In this document: positions 20,693-31,400 of the stretch, one piece after another | How positions within the stretch are numbered: the stretch's first letter is position 1 | How the letters are laid out: the number at the start of each line of letters is the position of its first letter | NCBI RefSeq assembly: GCF_017916325.1 | Contig: NC_090168.1 | Span: forward strand, 898,143-962,142 | Length of the DNA: 64,000 bases | Direction: 5' to 3' | DNA from: Leishmania martiniquensis | Taxonomy: Eukaryota; Euglenozoa; Kinetoplastea; Trypanosomatida; Trypanosomatidae | The notes under the pieces: model-generated | The model's input: the letters and a program-made list of their open reading frames with translations, nothing else | Databases searched by the model: none | Told to the model about the DNA's origin: nothing | Made by a program: the position numbers and the translations under genes

Positions 20693-22582
20693 ATGATGGG
20701 CGCGGGAGGGCCCTCTGCCGGCGCTGCGCAGACGCAGGCCGGAGGCAGCACAACGCGGTCTACTACAGCTAAACTTCCACTGGCACCCGCTCCCATCCCC
20801 CCGTCCCTCCCAGATCCGAACACCCCGTTTTCTCTGGACAGCTTTCTGGCTCATTTCAGCGCCGTACCGATTACCGCGGCCGCAAAGCCATCCGAGGGGC
20901 CGCAGCACAGCATCACGAGCCACCAGCAAGACGCTTCAGTGCTCGACCCATACGCGTCTCCGCAAGGCGGCGGGGACATGTTCGACTTTTTCTTCTCTGT
21001 CGGCGCCTCCAACGCCCCGTGCACCAGCGGCGTCAGAAGTGGCAGCAGTAACGCGGATATCGTTCGGGGCGGCGACAGTGCTTTCAAGGGCACCAACACC
21101 GTGTCCGCAGGTGCTCCTGTCGCGGACGGCGACAGCGGTGCCCCGCTGAGCTTCGACTTTGCCTCCCTCTTTTTCCAGGGCGGGCAGGATGGCGCCTACC
21201 AGGATATCGCACTACATGCAGCGGGAAAGGGAGGCAGCACCGGCGATGCCGACGCCAGCAGCTTGACGCGCTGCGTCCGCAAGGGCAGCAGGGGTCTGGT
21301 GAACAGCGCTGACGCGGGCGTTGTGCCAGATTTGAACTTTCTCGTCCCAGACGATCAAGCGGCGGCGACAGTGGCCCGCGGCGCATTTATTTTGCCTCCA
21401 ACCTCACGGGCTGTCGATTCAGCTGCCGGCGCTGAAAACAAATGCGCACCGCCATTGCTGCAAGCGAAGAGGCCAGAGGCCGCTGCGGAAGGTGTAGAGG
21501 ACTCGGCAGGTGACGAAGCAGCTCACATCGGCGCACGACCTGGTGTTACGCTGGCGGCCGTGAAGTCTGCTCCTCCTCATCATGTTCCACCTGTCGGTGA
21601 AGCGACCCTGGAGACCCTGCCGCACGAGGACGCCTCATCGGCGATGGACCACGAGCCCTCGTTGGCAGCAGCGCTGGCCGCAGCGCCACCTTCATCAGAC
21701 CTGCTTTCGGCTGAGGTGTCTCAGCAGACAGCTGCACTAGCCTCCTGCTTCAGCGAAGAGGATGCGAAGCGTGATGAGGCACCAGTCAGGTCCGCTGCGG
21801 ACCGCCATTACCCAGAAATGGAAGCGTTCGCGAGGAGGCTTGCGCGAGGCATGACTGATGAGGAAGCCATGCCCGCCCCGGCCCACACTCATCAGTTCCC
21901 ATCGAGTGCACCTGCTGCACCACTGGCGCGTTCTTCGCATCCGCCAGGTGCTGCTTCGGCAGGTAAAGCGGCTCCTCCGACACCGCCCTCGCCCAGAACA
22001 CCACCAACACCCCTGGTGCCTCCGCTATCTACAGCATATCGGCCTCAGGCCCCCTTGCCCACCGGGATAGCCTGCAGCGATGCTACCAGCGTGGCCTTGC
22101 AGAAAGCTATGGCGGAGGCTGAGGAGGTATGCGTACGTGGGCTCGATATGGAAGGGATCAACGGCGTTGAGGGCCACAGCGCAGAGATGGGTGCGCCGTC
22201 GACCGGCTCCATTTCATCTTCTTCCGACGCAGCCTTCTTTGCACAGGTGGCCCAGCTGCAGCAGCAGACCGCACGGCTGACGGAAGACTCTGCCCAGTCC
22301 GCCGCCGCTCTTCAAGCCCTGACGACCGACCTGCTTCGCATCCTCGGCCCCCACGCTGCTCTCTCGAGTCTTGCGGGAGAGCAGTACGCCAAGACGCCAC
22401 TGGTGCACCTGCAGCGGGCCCTGATTGTGTTACTGGAGGGGCTAGTGGGCAATGCCGAAGACGCTGTGGAGGACGGTGGTGACGCGTTGACGGGAGAAAA
22501 GGAGGGGAAATGCCAGCCAGCGGTATCATGTCCCTCCAGTGCTGACGCTGAGATAGGTAGCAGCGGGTGCTGTGACGTCTGA
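20693..22582 (+). CDS. disordered protein with aromatic short motifs, function unknown
   Basis: 629 residues; not recognised. Almost the whole chain is Ala/Ser/Pro/Gly-rich and probably disordered. Three aromatic clusters stand out in the N-terminal quarter: PFSLDSFLAHF (about 46-56), MFDFFFSV (about 96-103) and SFDFASLFF (about 152-160). They look like short binding motifs. A helical, Gln/Leu-rich segment at about 510-590 (QVAQLQQQTARL, then LLRILG and LIVLLEGL) may form a coiled coil. Two adjacent ATGs (20693, 20696) begin the frame, and the first is the first ATG after the probable acceptor at 20625. Third-position GC is high throughout, supporting a real gene. Confidence 0.8.
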   Translation: MMGAGGPSAGAAQTQAGGSTTRSTTAKLPLAPAPIPPSLPDPNTPFSLDSFLAHFSAVPITAAAKPSEGPQHSITSHQQDASVLDPYASPQGGGDMFDFFFSVGASNAPCTSGVRSGSSNADIVRGGDSAFKGTNTVSAGAPVADGDSGAPLSFDFASLFFQGGQDGAYQDIALHAAGKGGSTGDADASSLTRCVRKGSRGLVNSADAGVVPDLNFLVPDDQAAATVARGAFILPPTSRAVDSAAGAENKCAPPLLQAKRPEAAAEGVEDSAGDEAAHIGARPGVTLAAVKSAPPHHVPPVGEATLETLPHEDASSAMDHEPSLAAALAAAPPSSDLLSAEVSQQTAALASCFSEEDAKRDEAPVRSAADRHYPEMEAFARRLARGMTDEEAMPAPAHTHQFPSSAPAAPLARSSHPPGAASAGKAAPPTPPSPRTPPTPLVPPLSTAYRPQAPLPTGIACSDATSVALQKAMAEAEEVCVRGLDMEGINGVEGHSAEMGAPSTGSISSSSDAAFFAQVAQLQQQTARLTEDSAQSAAALQALTTDLLRILGPHAALSSLAGEQYAKTPLVHLQRALIVLLEGLVGNAEDAVEDGGDALTGEKEGKCQPAVSCPSSADAEIGSSGCCDV

Positions 22583-23807
22583 CGCTCGGTAGCGCGAGGC
22601 GGGGGACCCCTCTACCCCGCATTCCAGCGGAGGGGCCCGAGGTCTCTCCTTTTCCAGGGTTGTCAAGGCGTGCGTCTTCTTCGTTTCTTCTCACCCTTCT
22701 ATGAAGGATTCGCCTCGCATGTCCAGACCTTTTCGGCAGCGGGGGAGACTTTGGTGCTGAGTAGCGCGTGTCGCTTGCGAGCAACTCGCTCACTTCAGAT
22801 TTTCCTCCCGCACACCTATCCATCGCGCACGTCTGCGTTCAAGGGCGACGTGGAACGCCGCCGGCGGCGGCAGGGGTGGGCGGGGGGAGGGAGTGCAGTC
22901 ATGTGTGAAATTTCGTGGAAGAGTGCAGCGGAAAATCGGAGAAAAGCAACGAAAAAGGTGCACAGATGGCGACCCATGTAGGCTGCTGCTGCGACGAACA
23001 TGCGCACCGCTTTACACTCTCACCCCCATACAGAGGAATGTAGCGGGCAGGCTCACACGCTCACGCGACGGCAGCTGGATGACGCTCTCCACTGAATCTT
23101 TTTTTTTCTTCCACCTCCTGCCTTGGCGGCGTAGTTACCACGAAATATGCGTGCCGTTTCCAAGCGTCTTTTTGCTGGTTTTACTCATTTTTTTCTTTGC
23201 CACGTGCTAGCTGTGGTGCCTCGTGGCGCATCGGTCGCTCTCTCTCTCTCTCTGTGCCTGTATCTGTGTGCAGTGTCCATCTGCTTTCTGCTTTTCTTCT
23301 CTGCTCTCCTTAATTTTGCTCGTTGATGTTGTGCTCCTTGTGAGAGGGGCGAAAGGGGCAAAATAAAAACGTAATCGGGATGATGCGCTTTGGTGGGGCT
23401 CAGCGTCCGCCGATGCACCGCATCGCACGCGTGGAGTGCACTTATGTGTATGACTTTGTGCCGGCTTAGCGCTTACAGCCTCGGCAGCACAGCGGGCGGC
23501 AACGCCCGGGAACGTCCACACACCGATACGTATCGACACGCGAGTGCGACTTTCCGGCCTCTCAGCCGTGTGCTCTCTCTTCTGCCTGAGTGCATTCCCC
23601 CCCGCTACGGGGCAGTAGGGTGTGCGGAAGCGCTATCCCTCCGTGACGCTCACACCGCATGCTCTCACTTGCACCACCAACGCCTCTCCCGTCACTCTTC
23701 TTCTCCTGCACGCGCGCCTTCGCCGCTAAACAAGCCTTCTAATTTCGGCAAGAATATCTTTGAGAGACCTAAAGAACCATTTGGCCTGACAGGTGGGCGA
23801 GGACTGT
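22583..23807. other. intergenic/UTR tract, no gene seen
   Basis: About 1.2 kb. T-rich blocks at 23099-23130 and 23180-23205, a (TC)n run near 23237-23252 and a pyrimidine block near 23640-23710 that probably serves the next gene. No credible complete frame. Confidence 0.55.
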
Positions 23808-25487
23808 ATGCGGGCTCAGATCCGGGAAGGGAATGCAGCGCTGCTGCTGCTGCGCCGCGCCGTCGCCGCTCCGGTGTCCGTGATGCCATACTGGAGCCAC
23901 CCGATGGTCACCGTTGTACGAGCTGACGACCGTGCGAGCGCGATCTCGCCTTGCTTGCGGTCCACGGGAAACTGGCGGGCCACCATTCTCACTTCGTTGC
24001 ACTGCTGCCTTACCCCTGCGCGGCGCACGGCGACCACGCCAGAGAGTGCATGCAGCACCTCATGTCAGTCGGAGACTTGCCTGCTTTGCGACACCTCCTT
24101 CACCTGCTGGGCGGCGCACTCCCTCGAGCACACTCATGTTGCGCGCTCGGCCGTTTGCCGTTTCTTTGTGATGCCAGAGAGAAGCGAGAGCATTATGCAG
24201 CACCTGGAGCGGCACATCGCGCTGGACTTCAAAGAGGTAGACGACCTCACAGCTCGCAAGGTAGAGCGGCGCCGCGAGCGTCTCCTCGCGGGCCTCGTGC
24301 ACCTTGTCGAGAAGGGCGTGCTGCGGGATAGCATACCCACGCTACCGTCGAAGCGGACCAACACGCTCACTCGCAAGGGAAGAAGCTCTGGCGATAGCGG
24401 TGCGACGCTTGAGGTCAACTCGGACCGCTTCCTCATCCGCGTCCTCGTCGGGGAGGCGCTCCTGCGCCGGGAGGTGCTTGACCGATGTGCGCGGCTGATA
24501 CCATCGCTCACGTCACTGGAGCTGAACAGCGTAGTGACCTACCTGACGTCGGCTCGCCAAGTGGCTCGCATCTTTGACGAGCTGTCGCTGCTCGAGCTGC
24601 TGATGGCGCGGGCGGAGCTGGACAAAGCACCCGAGAACGCTGCCACCGCCACGGGCGCCACGAAAACGACAAATTCAGCGCAGGTCGGGCAGCACGGGGG
24701 CGCTGCTAGAGCACCTTCATCAAGCAGTGACGCGAGCGCAGCGGCGCCTCCTCCGCAGCACCCCTCTTCCTCCACGCCCGCCACCTCTTCCCCACGCTGG
24801 AACCTCTCCCGTGAAGACAAAGCGTACCTCATGTGTGCCTGTCTCGGCGAGCTGCACCGTTTTCATGAGCAGGAGCGACCGCTTTCCGTCACCTCCAAGG
24901 CAGCGGCAGACGCCATTGTGTTGAATGTGCTTGCGGGGCACGGGCGCGAGAACCTGGTGTCGGAGCTGGTTCATGAAACCCTGCAGCGTATCGTTGATGA
25001 GGGGACGGTGGTCTGGCGGCAGCATCAGCAGGATGTCAAGCGGCGCGGCCTTTTGTCCGAGCCGAACTTGACAGGGACGGATCGAATCGGTGCCCACTGC
25101 GCACTGGGCCCGCATACGGGGGTATCCGAGGGCTTGCGGTACGTGCGCAGCTTACGGTTGCCATCAAATCCGTCTCCGCGGCCGGTGCTTGAGGCATCAC
25201 TAGATGGCGCCGCAGCACAGCAGCTCGTCTCTTCCTACTTGCCCTTCAAAGATGTCGATCAGCTCGAAGATGCAGCCACCGATGCTAAGAAAACGACAGC
25301 CGCAACACCTTCGACGGCCAATACGAGTGACACCAACATCACATCACCAGAGTTCATTTCAGCGCTTCACACTTCCGAGAAGCACTGGGGGCCTCTTACG
25401 GCGGAGCTGAGGCAACGTGCCAAGGAGTGGAATCGGCTACCCTTCGCGCCTACGTCACCTGGACTGAAAGTGAAGAAACAAAGCTAA
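23808..25487 (+). CDS. protein of unknown function, possibly frameshifted near the 5' end
   Basis: 559 residues as read in one frame; not recognised. Residues 1-40 (MRAQIREGN, LLLLRRAV, YWSHPMVTVVRADD) and about 125 onward (MQHLERHIALDFKEVDDL) are protein-like with GC-ending codons. Between about 23930 and 24180 this frame turns Cys/Thr/Ser-rich and unconvincing. The frame one base earlier instead gives a helical, Leu-rich sequence (ECMQHLMSVGDLPALRHLL). This suggests two compensating shifts, real or from assembly. The C-terminal part (about 130-250, 330-390) is helical, with an Ala/Ser-rich linker at about 280-325, and the chain ends on a basic KVKKQS. The start is the first ATG after the pyrimidine tract at 23640-23710. 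Confidence 0.7.
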   Translation: MRAQIREGNAALLLLRRAVAAPVSVMPYWSHPMVTVVRADDRASAISPCLRSTGNWRATILTSLHCCLTPARRTATTPESACSTSCQSETCLLCDTSFTCWAAHSLEHTHVARSAVCRFFVMPERSESIMQHLERHIALDFKEVDDLTARKVERRRERLLAGLVHLVEKGVLRDSIPTLPSKRTNTLTRKGRSSGDSGATLEVNSDRFLIRVLVGEALLRREVLDRCARLIPSLTSLELNSVVTYLTSARQVARIFDELSLLELLMARAELDKAPENAATATGATKTTNSAQVGQHGGAARAPSSSSDASAAAPPPQHPSSSTPATSSPRWNLSREDKAYLMCACLGELHRFHEQERPLSVTSKAAADAIVLNVLAGHGRENLVSELVHETLQRIVDEGTVVWRQHQQDVKRRGLLSEPNLTGTDRIGAHCALGPHTGVSEGLRYVRSLRLPSNPSPRPVLEASLDGAAAQQLVSSYLPFKDVDQLEDAATDAKKTTAATPSTANTSDTNITSPEFISALHTSEKHWGPLTAELRQRAKEWNRLPFAPTSPGLKVKKQS

Positions 25488-27020
25488 ACGACAGTCCGCT
25501 GCACGCTGTTGATGTGCGCACACTTTTGCGCGGGCGTTTGTTTTCTACTGCGAATGCGTCATGCTGTTGGTCGAATTGGATATGCTGCGTGAATTCGCTA
25601 CCCGTGTCTTTTCATCAGCTGGTGGCGCTCGTACTCGAGACAGCTTTCAGCGTCGACGTGGCGGTGTAGCTGTAGCGGGGGGATCGCTACCGGCAACTTC
25701 TCCTCGAGCGCCAGTGAACGGAGCACGTCATTCCTTTTTGGCTATGTGCCTCTCTGTGTGTATGTGTGTGCGCGCTTCTCGCCGGCGCGTGGCTGTTGAT
25801 TCACCTGAATTAACACGGAACGAATCGAGGAGGGGGCGCACCGCCTCTGTCATATTTACGCATCAGCGCCGAAGAGGGTGCGGACAGCAAGCTGCTGCAG
25901 CGGCCCTTTCACCTCCCAGAAGGCCCAACGGTGACCTCCTCGCCGATAGCTGCCTGGGAGTAGCGGCGAGAGTAGACCCCACACACAGGGCCGCGCTCAC
26001 CTGGGCGAAGGAGCTAAAGAACACGGTGCACGCCATCATCTAATAGCGTGAGATGCACAACGGCAGCCATTATTGTTGCCGTGCCCCCCTCCCCCCTTAT
26101 TCCTCACTGTGGCCTCCGAAAAGAAGCCCTAGGTAGCTAATGCGCCGTGCTGAGTGCAGCGACGCAGTAATCGCCCTCTCCCCACTTTTGCACTCCCTTT
26201 ACACACTTCTCTCCTTGCCGCCGTGCCGTTTATGCAAACAGGGCTGCGGAACACACAACAGGAGGCAGCGAGGCGTTGAACACTATACTTCAAGCTCAGA
26301 TCGACTGACGTGATCTGTACCGATCGCAGTCGTTGGCTATCCCCCTCAGATACGCATCATATCGTCTCTCTCCACACAGACTCGGATTGCTCCCAGTGGT
26401 CGACGCCACCGGTGCGCTTTCTCGTCCTTCTCTGACTCCTCGGCTCACCTTCCGCACGGTCTGCACATATTCCTCCCGCTGCTTTCCTCCCGCCACGGGA
26501 ATCTCCGCAGCCTTTGGTGATTGGGCATCGTTTCGGGCTTTCTCTTTCCCACATCCGCCCTTACGCTGCGCTCTCCTCTGCGCGCTTTGAGAGCTCGGCG
26601 CGTCCTTGCTCCCTTCCCTCTCCCTTCGTTGGCTTCTTCTGCTATTCCTCCTCCTCCCCGCTTCTTTCAAGATCTCTTCAGAGGAGGAGAAGTCGTCATT
26701 GCCTGCGTCGTTCCTTTGCGATTGCGTCTGCGCGACCTCACTCGGCCGCAGCCGCCAGAGCTTCTTTTTTTATTTTATTTATTTATTCCTCTCCTGTTAT
26801 ACCTCTCATTTTGTTTTTCTTTTCTCATTCCGTCTTCTCAAGTCATCCACATTCTTCACTGTCTTCTTCGTCATCGTCGTCGTCCCTCTCGTTGGTCTCC
26901 CCCTCCCTCTCCCTCCTAACGATTTCTGTCTGCTCAGACGTCTTGTTTTGAGTCGTGAGCGCATACGCGCTTTTCACCGCTGCCCCCCCTCCCCTCCACC
27001 ACATCCCGTCTACCTCCACC
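25488..27020. other. intergenic/UTR tract, no gene seen
   Basis: About 1.5 kb. A 160-codon ATG frame at 25561-26043 starts 74 bases after the previous stop without a clear acceptor, so I regard it as UTR. A T-rich, AU-rich-element-like block lies at 26764-26788, and pyrimidine-rich sequence fills 26560-27000. Confidence 0.55.
26764..26788 (+). promoter_or_regulatory. U-rich block with overlapping ATTTA pentamers
   Basis: T-rich run followed by tandem ATTT units containing ATTTATTTATT. In RNA this resembles an AU-rich stability element. It lies about 320 bases before the kinase ATG, in either the upstream 3' UTR or the processing region. Function is inference. Confidence 0.3.
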
Positions 27021-27060
27021 GCCCCTTCCGCACTCTTTCTGTCGTCGTTTTCGTCGACAG
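27021..27060 (+). promoter_or_regulatory. probable trans-splice acceptor for the NEK-PH kinase
   Basis: Pyrimidine tract with AG at 27059-27060; the first ATG downstream is 27108. An alternative acceptor is the tract ending with AG at about 26938. Confidence 0.5.
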
Positions 27061-27107
27061 CCCAGCGGACTACCCGTACCCGCCACAGGCCAATAAGGGG
27101 GGACCAA

Positions 27108-28496
27108 ATGGCCGAGGTGCGCCCCGTCTCTTGCCGGCAGGACCCCGCCAACGGCGAGAGGGAGTGGCAGCTGCAGGACATCATCGGCCCCGTGGGCAGC
27201 AAACATTGCAAATACGAGAGTGTGCGCACGCTTGGCTGCGGCTCTTTTGGCGAGGCGATGCTGGTGCGCCGCGTTTCGGATGGACAGCTGCTCGTCGCCA
27301 AGCGTATGAATCTGACGGCGATGCCAGAGAAGGACAAGAAGTACGCGACGGCGGAGGTCCAATGCCTCGCCTCATGCGATCACTTTGCCATTCTGCAGTA
27401 CTGCGAAGACTATGTGGTGGAGCCGTACATGCTCATCATCATGGAGTTCGCGGACGCCGGTGACTTGAACATGCAAATCAAGCAGCGCGCCAAGGACGGA
27501 TTCATGTACTTCGAGGAGCACGAGGTGGGCTACACCTTTGTGCAGCTAGCCATGGCGGTCGACCACGTTCACCGCCGCCGCATACTGCACCGCGACATCA
27601 AGGGGGCCAATGTCATGCTCATGACGAACGGCATCATCAAGCTTGGCGACTTTGGTTTCAGCCACCAGTACGAGCACACGGTGAGTGATCGGGTTGCCCA
27701 CACGTTCTGTGGTACGCCGTACTACCTCGCGCCGGAGCTGTGGAGCCGTCAAGGGTTCAGTGAGAAGGCGGATGTGTGGGCTATGGGCGTCCTTCTCTTT
27801 GAGATGATGGCGCTGCGCCGCCCCTTTGTCGGGCATGGAATGCGGGCGCTGTCGGAGGCGGTGATGAAGAGCAAACGCGACTGCGAATTGCCGCAGCACT
27901 ACAGCGATTCACTCAGGGGTTTGTGCAACAGCATGCTGCGGGCGGACCCAAAGGAGCGGCCCTCCTGCGCGCAGCTCTTCCAGCTGCCATACATGACCAA
28001 GCTGCTCGTAGATTTCGGGATGAGCGTCGACAACTCGCAGCTTGTGAGTGACGTTCTCAAGGCGAAGATCTACGCAAACATCTGCGAAATTCGTCACACC
28101 AGCGCGAGTGGACTGGGGGCGCTCAGCTTTGTGGCTCCTGTTGGAACCGTGTGCTTGTCCGTCTCCTACGAAGGCTACGTTCGGAAGGAGAGCGGCAGAA
28201 CATGGAAGGAGCGGTTCCTCGTGCTGCGGGACGGCGGCCTTGTCATCAGTCGCCACAAGGGCGATAAGGAGACGAAGCCGCTGCCCGTGGCGTTCATTAA
28301 CAGTGCCGTCTTTGCGCCGGGGCACTCTGCGCTGTCGCCCGGCGTCTTTTCGATCAACCTAACAGACACCAAGACAATGTGGTTCCAGGCTCTGCCACCG
28401 GAGACGGCGGAGACGTGGGTGCGTAAGATTCGGCAGTCCATCGGCAGATCGTCGCTCGAGGAGGAAAGGGTGCCAGCATATGCAGACGAGCGCTGA
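27108..28496 (+). CDS. NEK-family Ser/Thr kinase with C-terminal PH domain
   Basis: 462 residues. The kinase domain spans about 40-300: glycine loop LGCGSFGEA, catalytic Lys K65 (VAKRM), HRDIKGANV with D163, DFG at D181 and YLAPEL in the activation segment, so all catalytic residues are present. Following a linker, a pleckstrin-homology domain occupies about 354-455 (YEGYVRKE, WKERFLVL, then a closing helix with W and IRQSI). The kinase-plus-PH arrangement is known for the trypanosome Nrk/NEK-related kinases, which places it in the NIMA-related group; these act in flagellum, basal body or cell-cycle control and can bind phosphoinositides. The substrate is unknown. The start is the first ATG after the acceptor at 27060. 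Confidence 0.92.
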   Translation: MAEVRPVSCRQDPANGEREWQLQDIIGPVGSKHCKYESVRTLGCGSFGEAMLVRRVSDGQLLVAKRMNLTAMPEKDKKYATAEVQCLASCDHFAILQYCEDYVVEPYMLIIMEFADAGDLNMQIKQRAKDGFMYFEEHEVGYTFVQLAMAVDHVHRRRILHRDIKGANVMLMTNGIIKLGDFGFSHQYEHTVSDRVAHTFCGTPYYLAPELWSRQGFSEKADVWAMGVLLFEMMALRRPFVGHGMRALSEAVMKSKRDCELPQHYSDSLRGLCNSMLRADPKERPSCAQLFQLPYMTKLLVDFGMSVDNSQLVSDVLKAKIYANICEIRHTSASGLGALSFVAPVGTVCLSVSYEGYVRKESGRTWKERFLVLRDGGLVISRHKGDKETKPLPVAFINSAVFAPGHSALSPGVFSINLTDTKTMWFQALPPETAETWVRKIRQSIGRSSLEEERVPAYADER

Positions 28497-31400
28497 AGAA
28501 GAAAAAGCGACGAGACCATGAGGCCAAACGGGGAATCAAGCAGGACGCAGAGCCATCTCCGCTTCCGAGGACGCTTTTCTTTGCTGTCCGCGTTGGACGG
28601 ATGCGCTGTCATCAGCGTCAGAGGTGGCCATTGACTTATGCATAGGTGTCCTTTACGTGCGTATACGTCTTCGCATCTTGCACCCTGTGCGGATGTGCTT
28701 GGATGAAATGGGCGCGCTGATGCGAGGCGCCTGCGCACAGAACCGCAGCGGAGGGCCTGCCATACGAAAAGTAAGCAAACGAGAAGCTCACGAGGGCGGG
28801 GGTGGGATGGGGCGCCACGTCGATGTTGGTGAGAGGCCCCCCCTGCCCCTCTTCCCCTTCTCTGTCTCTCTCTCTTTCCCCTTTTCTTTGTACTCTTTGT
28901 CTTTGCTTTCGCTTCTTTCTTTGTGTTGGGCTCTTCTCTATTCTCTCTTCTCCCCCACGAAAAAAAAAGAGGGAAGGGAGGGAGGGGGTGGGCGAGGTGG
29001 GCGCTGAAGGGACGAGAGCGCTATGCACGGATGTACCGCACGCCAAAAGAGAAGGACGTGGAGAAGGCACAGCGGCAGTACTTGCGTGGGTGTGTGGGGA
29101 GGGAGGGAGGGAGGGGCGCAGACCCTTTTTTTTCGCGTATTTCTATCGCCGCTTCCTCGCCTCGTACAGAACGCACGAGCCGCACGCCCCTCCACACACA
29201 CAGACACACCACAAACCGCTGCAGGCCCAGTCATCGCCTGCGAGAAAGCAGGTAGGCAGGCGCTACAGCAATGCGCCGGCCCCGCCATCCGAGCACGCCG
29301 CCCTGCCCCAAAGCCCTACCCGCCCCGCACGCCGCCCCCCACCCCACCACGCGGGCTGCCACGTGCCTGCATCCGCATCGGGGTGGTGCGCAGGGGGCGC
29401 CCCACACCAGCAGGCGGTGCCAGGGCCGGGCGAGGTGCACCCGCGTGATGCCGACACTCCGCTCACCAAACGCATGGCACGAAGCCTGCGCACCGCCGCA
29501 CCTTGCGGCGACGCAGCGCTACACAGGGCCTGGCCGCCGGCATCCGTGGCGCTGCACCGCTGGCCACCCCTCTTCCCATGTCGCGGGTGCTCGGCCCCAG
29601 GTCGGCACCTCCAGAAGCGGCTCGGCGTTTGGCAGAGGATAAGGAGGGGGAGGCTGCCAGGCCGCTCGACAGAGCGCATCCGCCGGACTGGGATGCCGCC
29701 CTCACGGAGGCGTTGTTGCGTCGCTGAGGGTGGTGACGGAGGCAGGCGGATAGAAAACGCCAGTTTGCGCAAACAAGAAAAGGAGAGGCGGCGGTGCTCA
29801 TGGGTGTGCCTGTGCGAGTGTGCTCACCAGGCCCAGCGGTGCCATTTCTGCTTCCTGCTCTGTCCCCCCTTTCCATGCACAAATGTCTTCTTGAAGTCCT
29901 TTTTTTTTGCTTGTGGTCTCTTCCTACCACTTCCCTCTGCTTCGGCTGTCTCCTCATCCCCGCCTTTCCCTTCACCGCCTTTTTGACCTTTACGTCGGCG
30001 TGCGCCCTCCCCTTCCCCGGTGGTGATGAGGTGGGGGAAGGGGATGACGCAGCCCTTTGTGCTGATGACATCTTCCCTTTCTTCCTTGTGTGCTTACATA
30101 CGTCTCATGATGTATCTTTTCGCCGGTGTGCTCGTCATCCGCCTTGAAGGATGTCGAAGGGGGAGCGATGAACGCATGCCAACTGAGCGATTGTTTCTCT
30201 TTGTTTGTTTGGGCCGGCTCTTGTAAGCAGGCGTGCGTGCCAACTACCACGGCTTCGACCGTTTTCCTATTCTCTCTCTCTATTCCTCATGGAACACCCG
30301 CGTATACGCGCAGACACTCGAACCTTCCACAGACGCGCGCAACAACGACGTCTCTCTCATCCGCCTTTTCCCCTCTGTGCTCTGGTTGGGCTCTGTCTTG
30401 CACGTTTCATCTCTAAGCGGCTTCTTCTTTTTTTTCTTAAATCTGATGCACTGTGTGCACTGCAGGAATTCTTTTTTTTTTGGAAGCGTCAGCCTCTCTT
30501 GAGAGTGGTGCAGTGTGTGCCCTCTGGTCGAGCAGACGCCCTTGTGGACGTTTGGAGACCCCTCTTTTCTTTTTTGTAGGCGCCCTCATATCTCTGGGGA
30601 TCTTCGCAGGCCACTTCCTGTCTTGGCAGCACTACTGAGTAAGCGTGCGTTTTTTCCCCAAGGTATTTCACCTGAGGGATGGCCGCGGCATGAGAAGAGA
30701 GAGAGGAGGATTGCCAAAGTATTCGTTGTGTGCGATCCTCACGCGAGCCGAAGAAAAAGAGTGGATGTGTGCGCTTTTTTGTTTTCTCACCACTGTTCTG
30801 CTTATCGAAGCACTGTTTGTGTCATAGCCGAGTTACGTGAACGGGCAGCGCAGTGCTGCAGGGCGGAAGGAAAGAGGACGCGAGGGTGGGCCATGAGGGA
30901 CAGATGAATGATCAAGTGCGGAGGGCACGCCTCGCAATGTGCGAGGGAGCGAGAGAAGAGCGCGTGTGAGGGGGGTGCGTGACACTCGCAGCTGCACCCG
31001 CCAGCATGCCGCTCCTCGGATCCTCTTTTTGGTCGATGTTCTCCCTTACTGTTCCAATTTAAGCCCTCTCGCCCTTCCCTTGAACCCTTTCCCTGTTGCT
31101 GGAGCGCATGCTCTTTATCGGACAGGATTGGATGGACGCCTCTCCCGGGCGAACGCGCGCGCACGTGTACACCAAGCAGAAATGACCGGATGAGCATGTA
31201 GCTGATAATCTTCTGTGTCACGTACGCTTCTTAATAACTTCCCCCCTCTCTCTCTTCGAAATGGGCACATGCCTGCGTACGAGTGGCTGCTGCACTGACA
31301 GGTGTACAGACCCTGCCGTGCGTGTCCCTCCTCAGTATCGTCGCCGCATGCGTCCCCCCGAAGAGAAGAAGAAAAGCGCTAAAGTGTCTCCGCGCCCATA

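Noticed and set aside
25561..26043. 160-codon ATG frame after the unknown gene
   Set aside because: It starts 74 bases after the previous stop with no acceptor tract and has Arg/Ser-rich, UTR-like composition.
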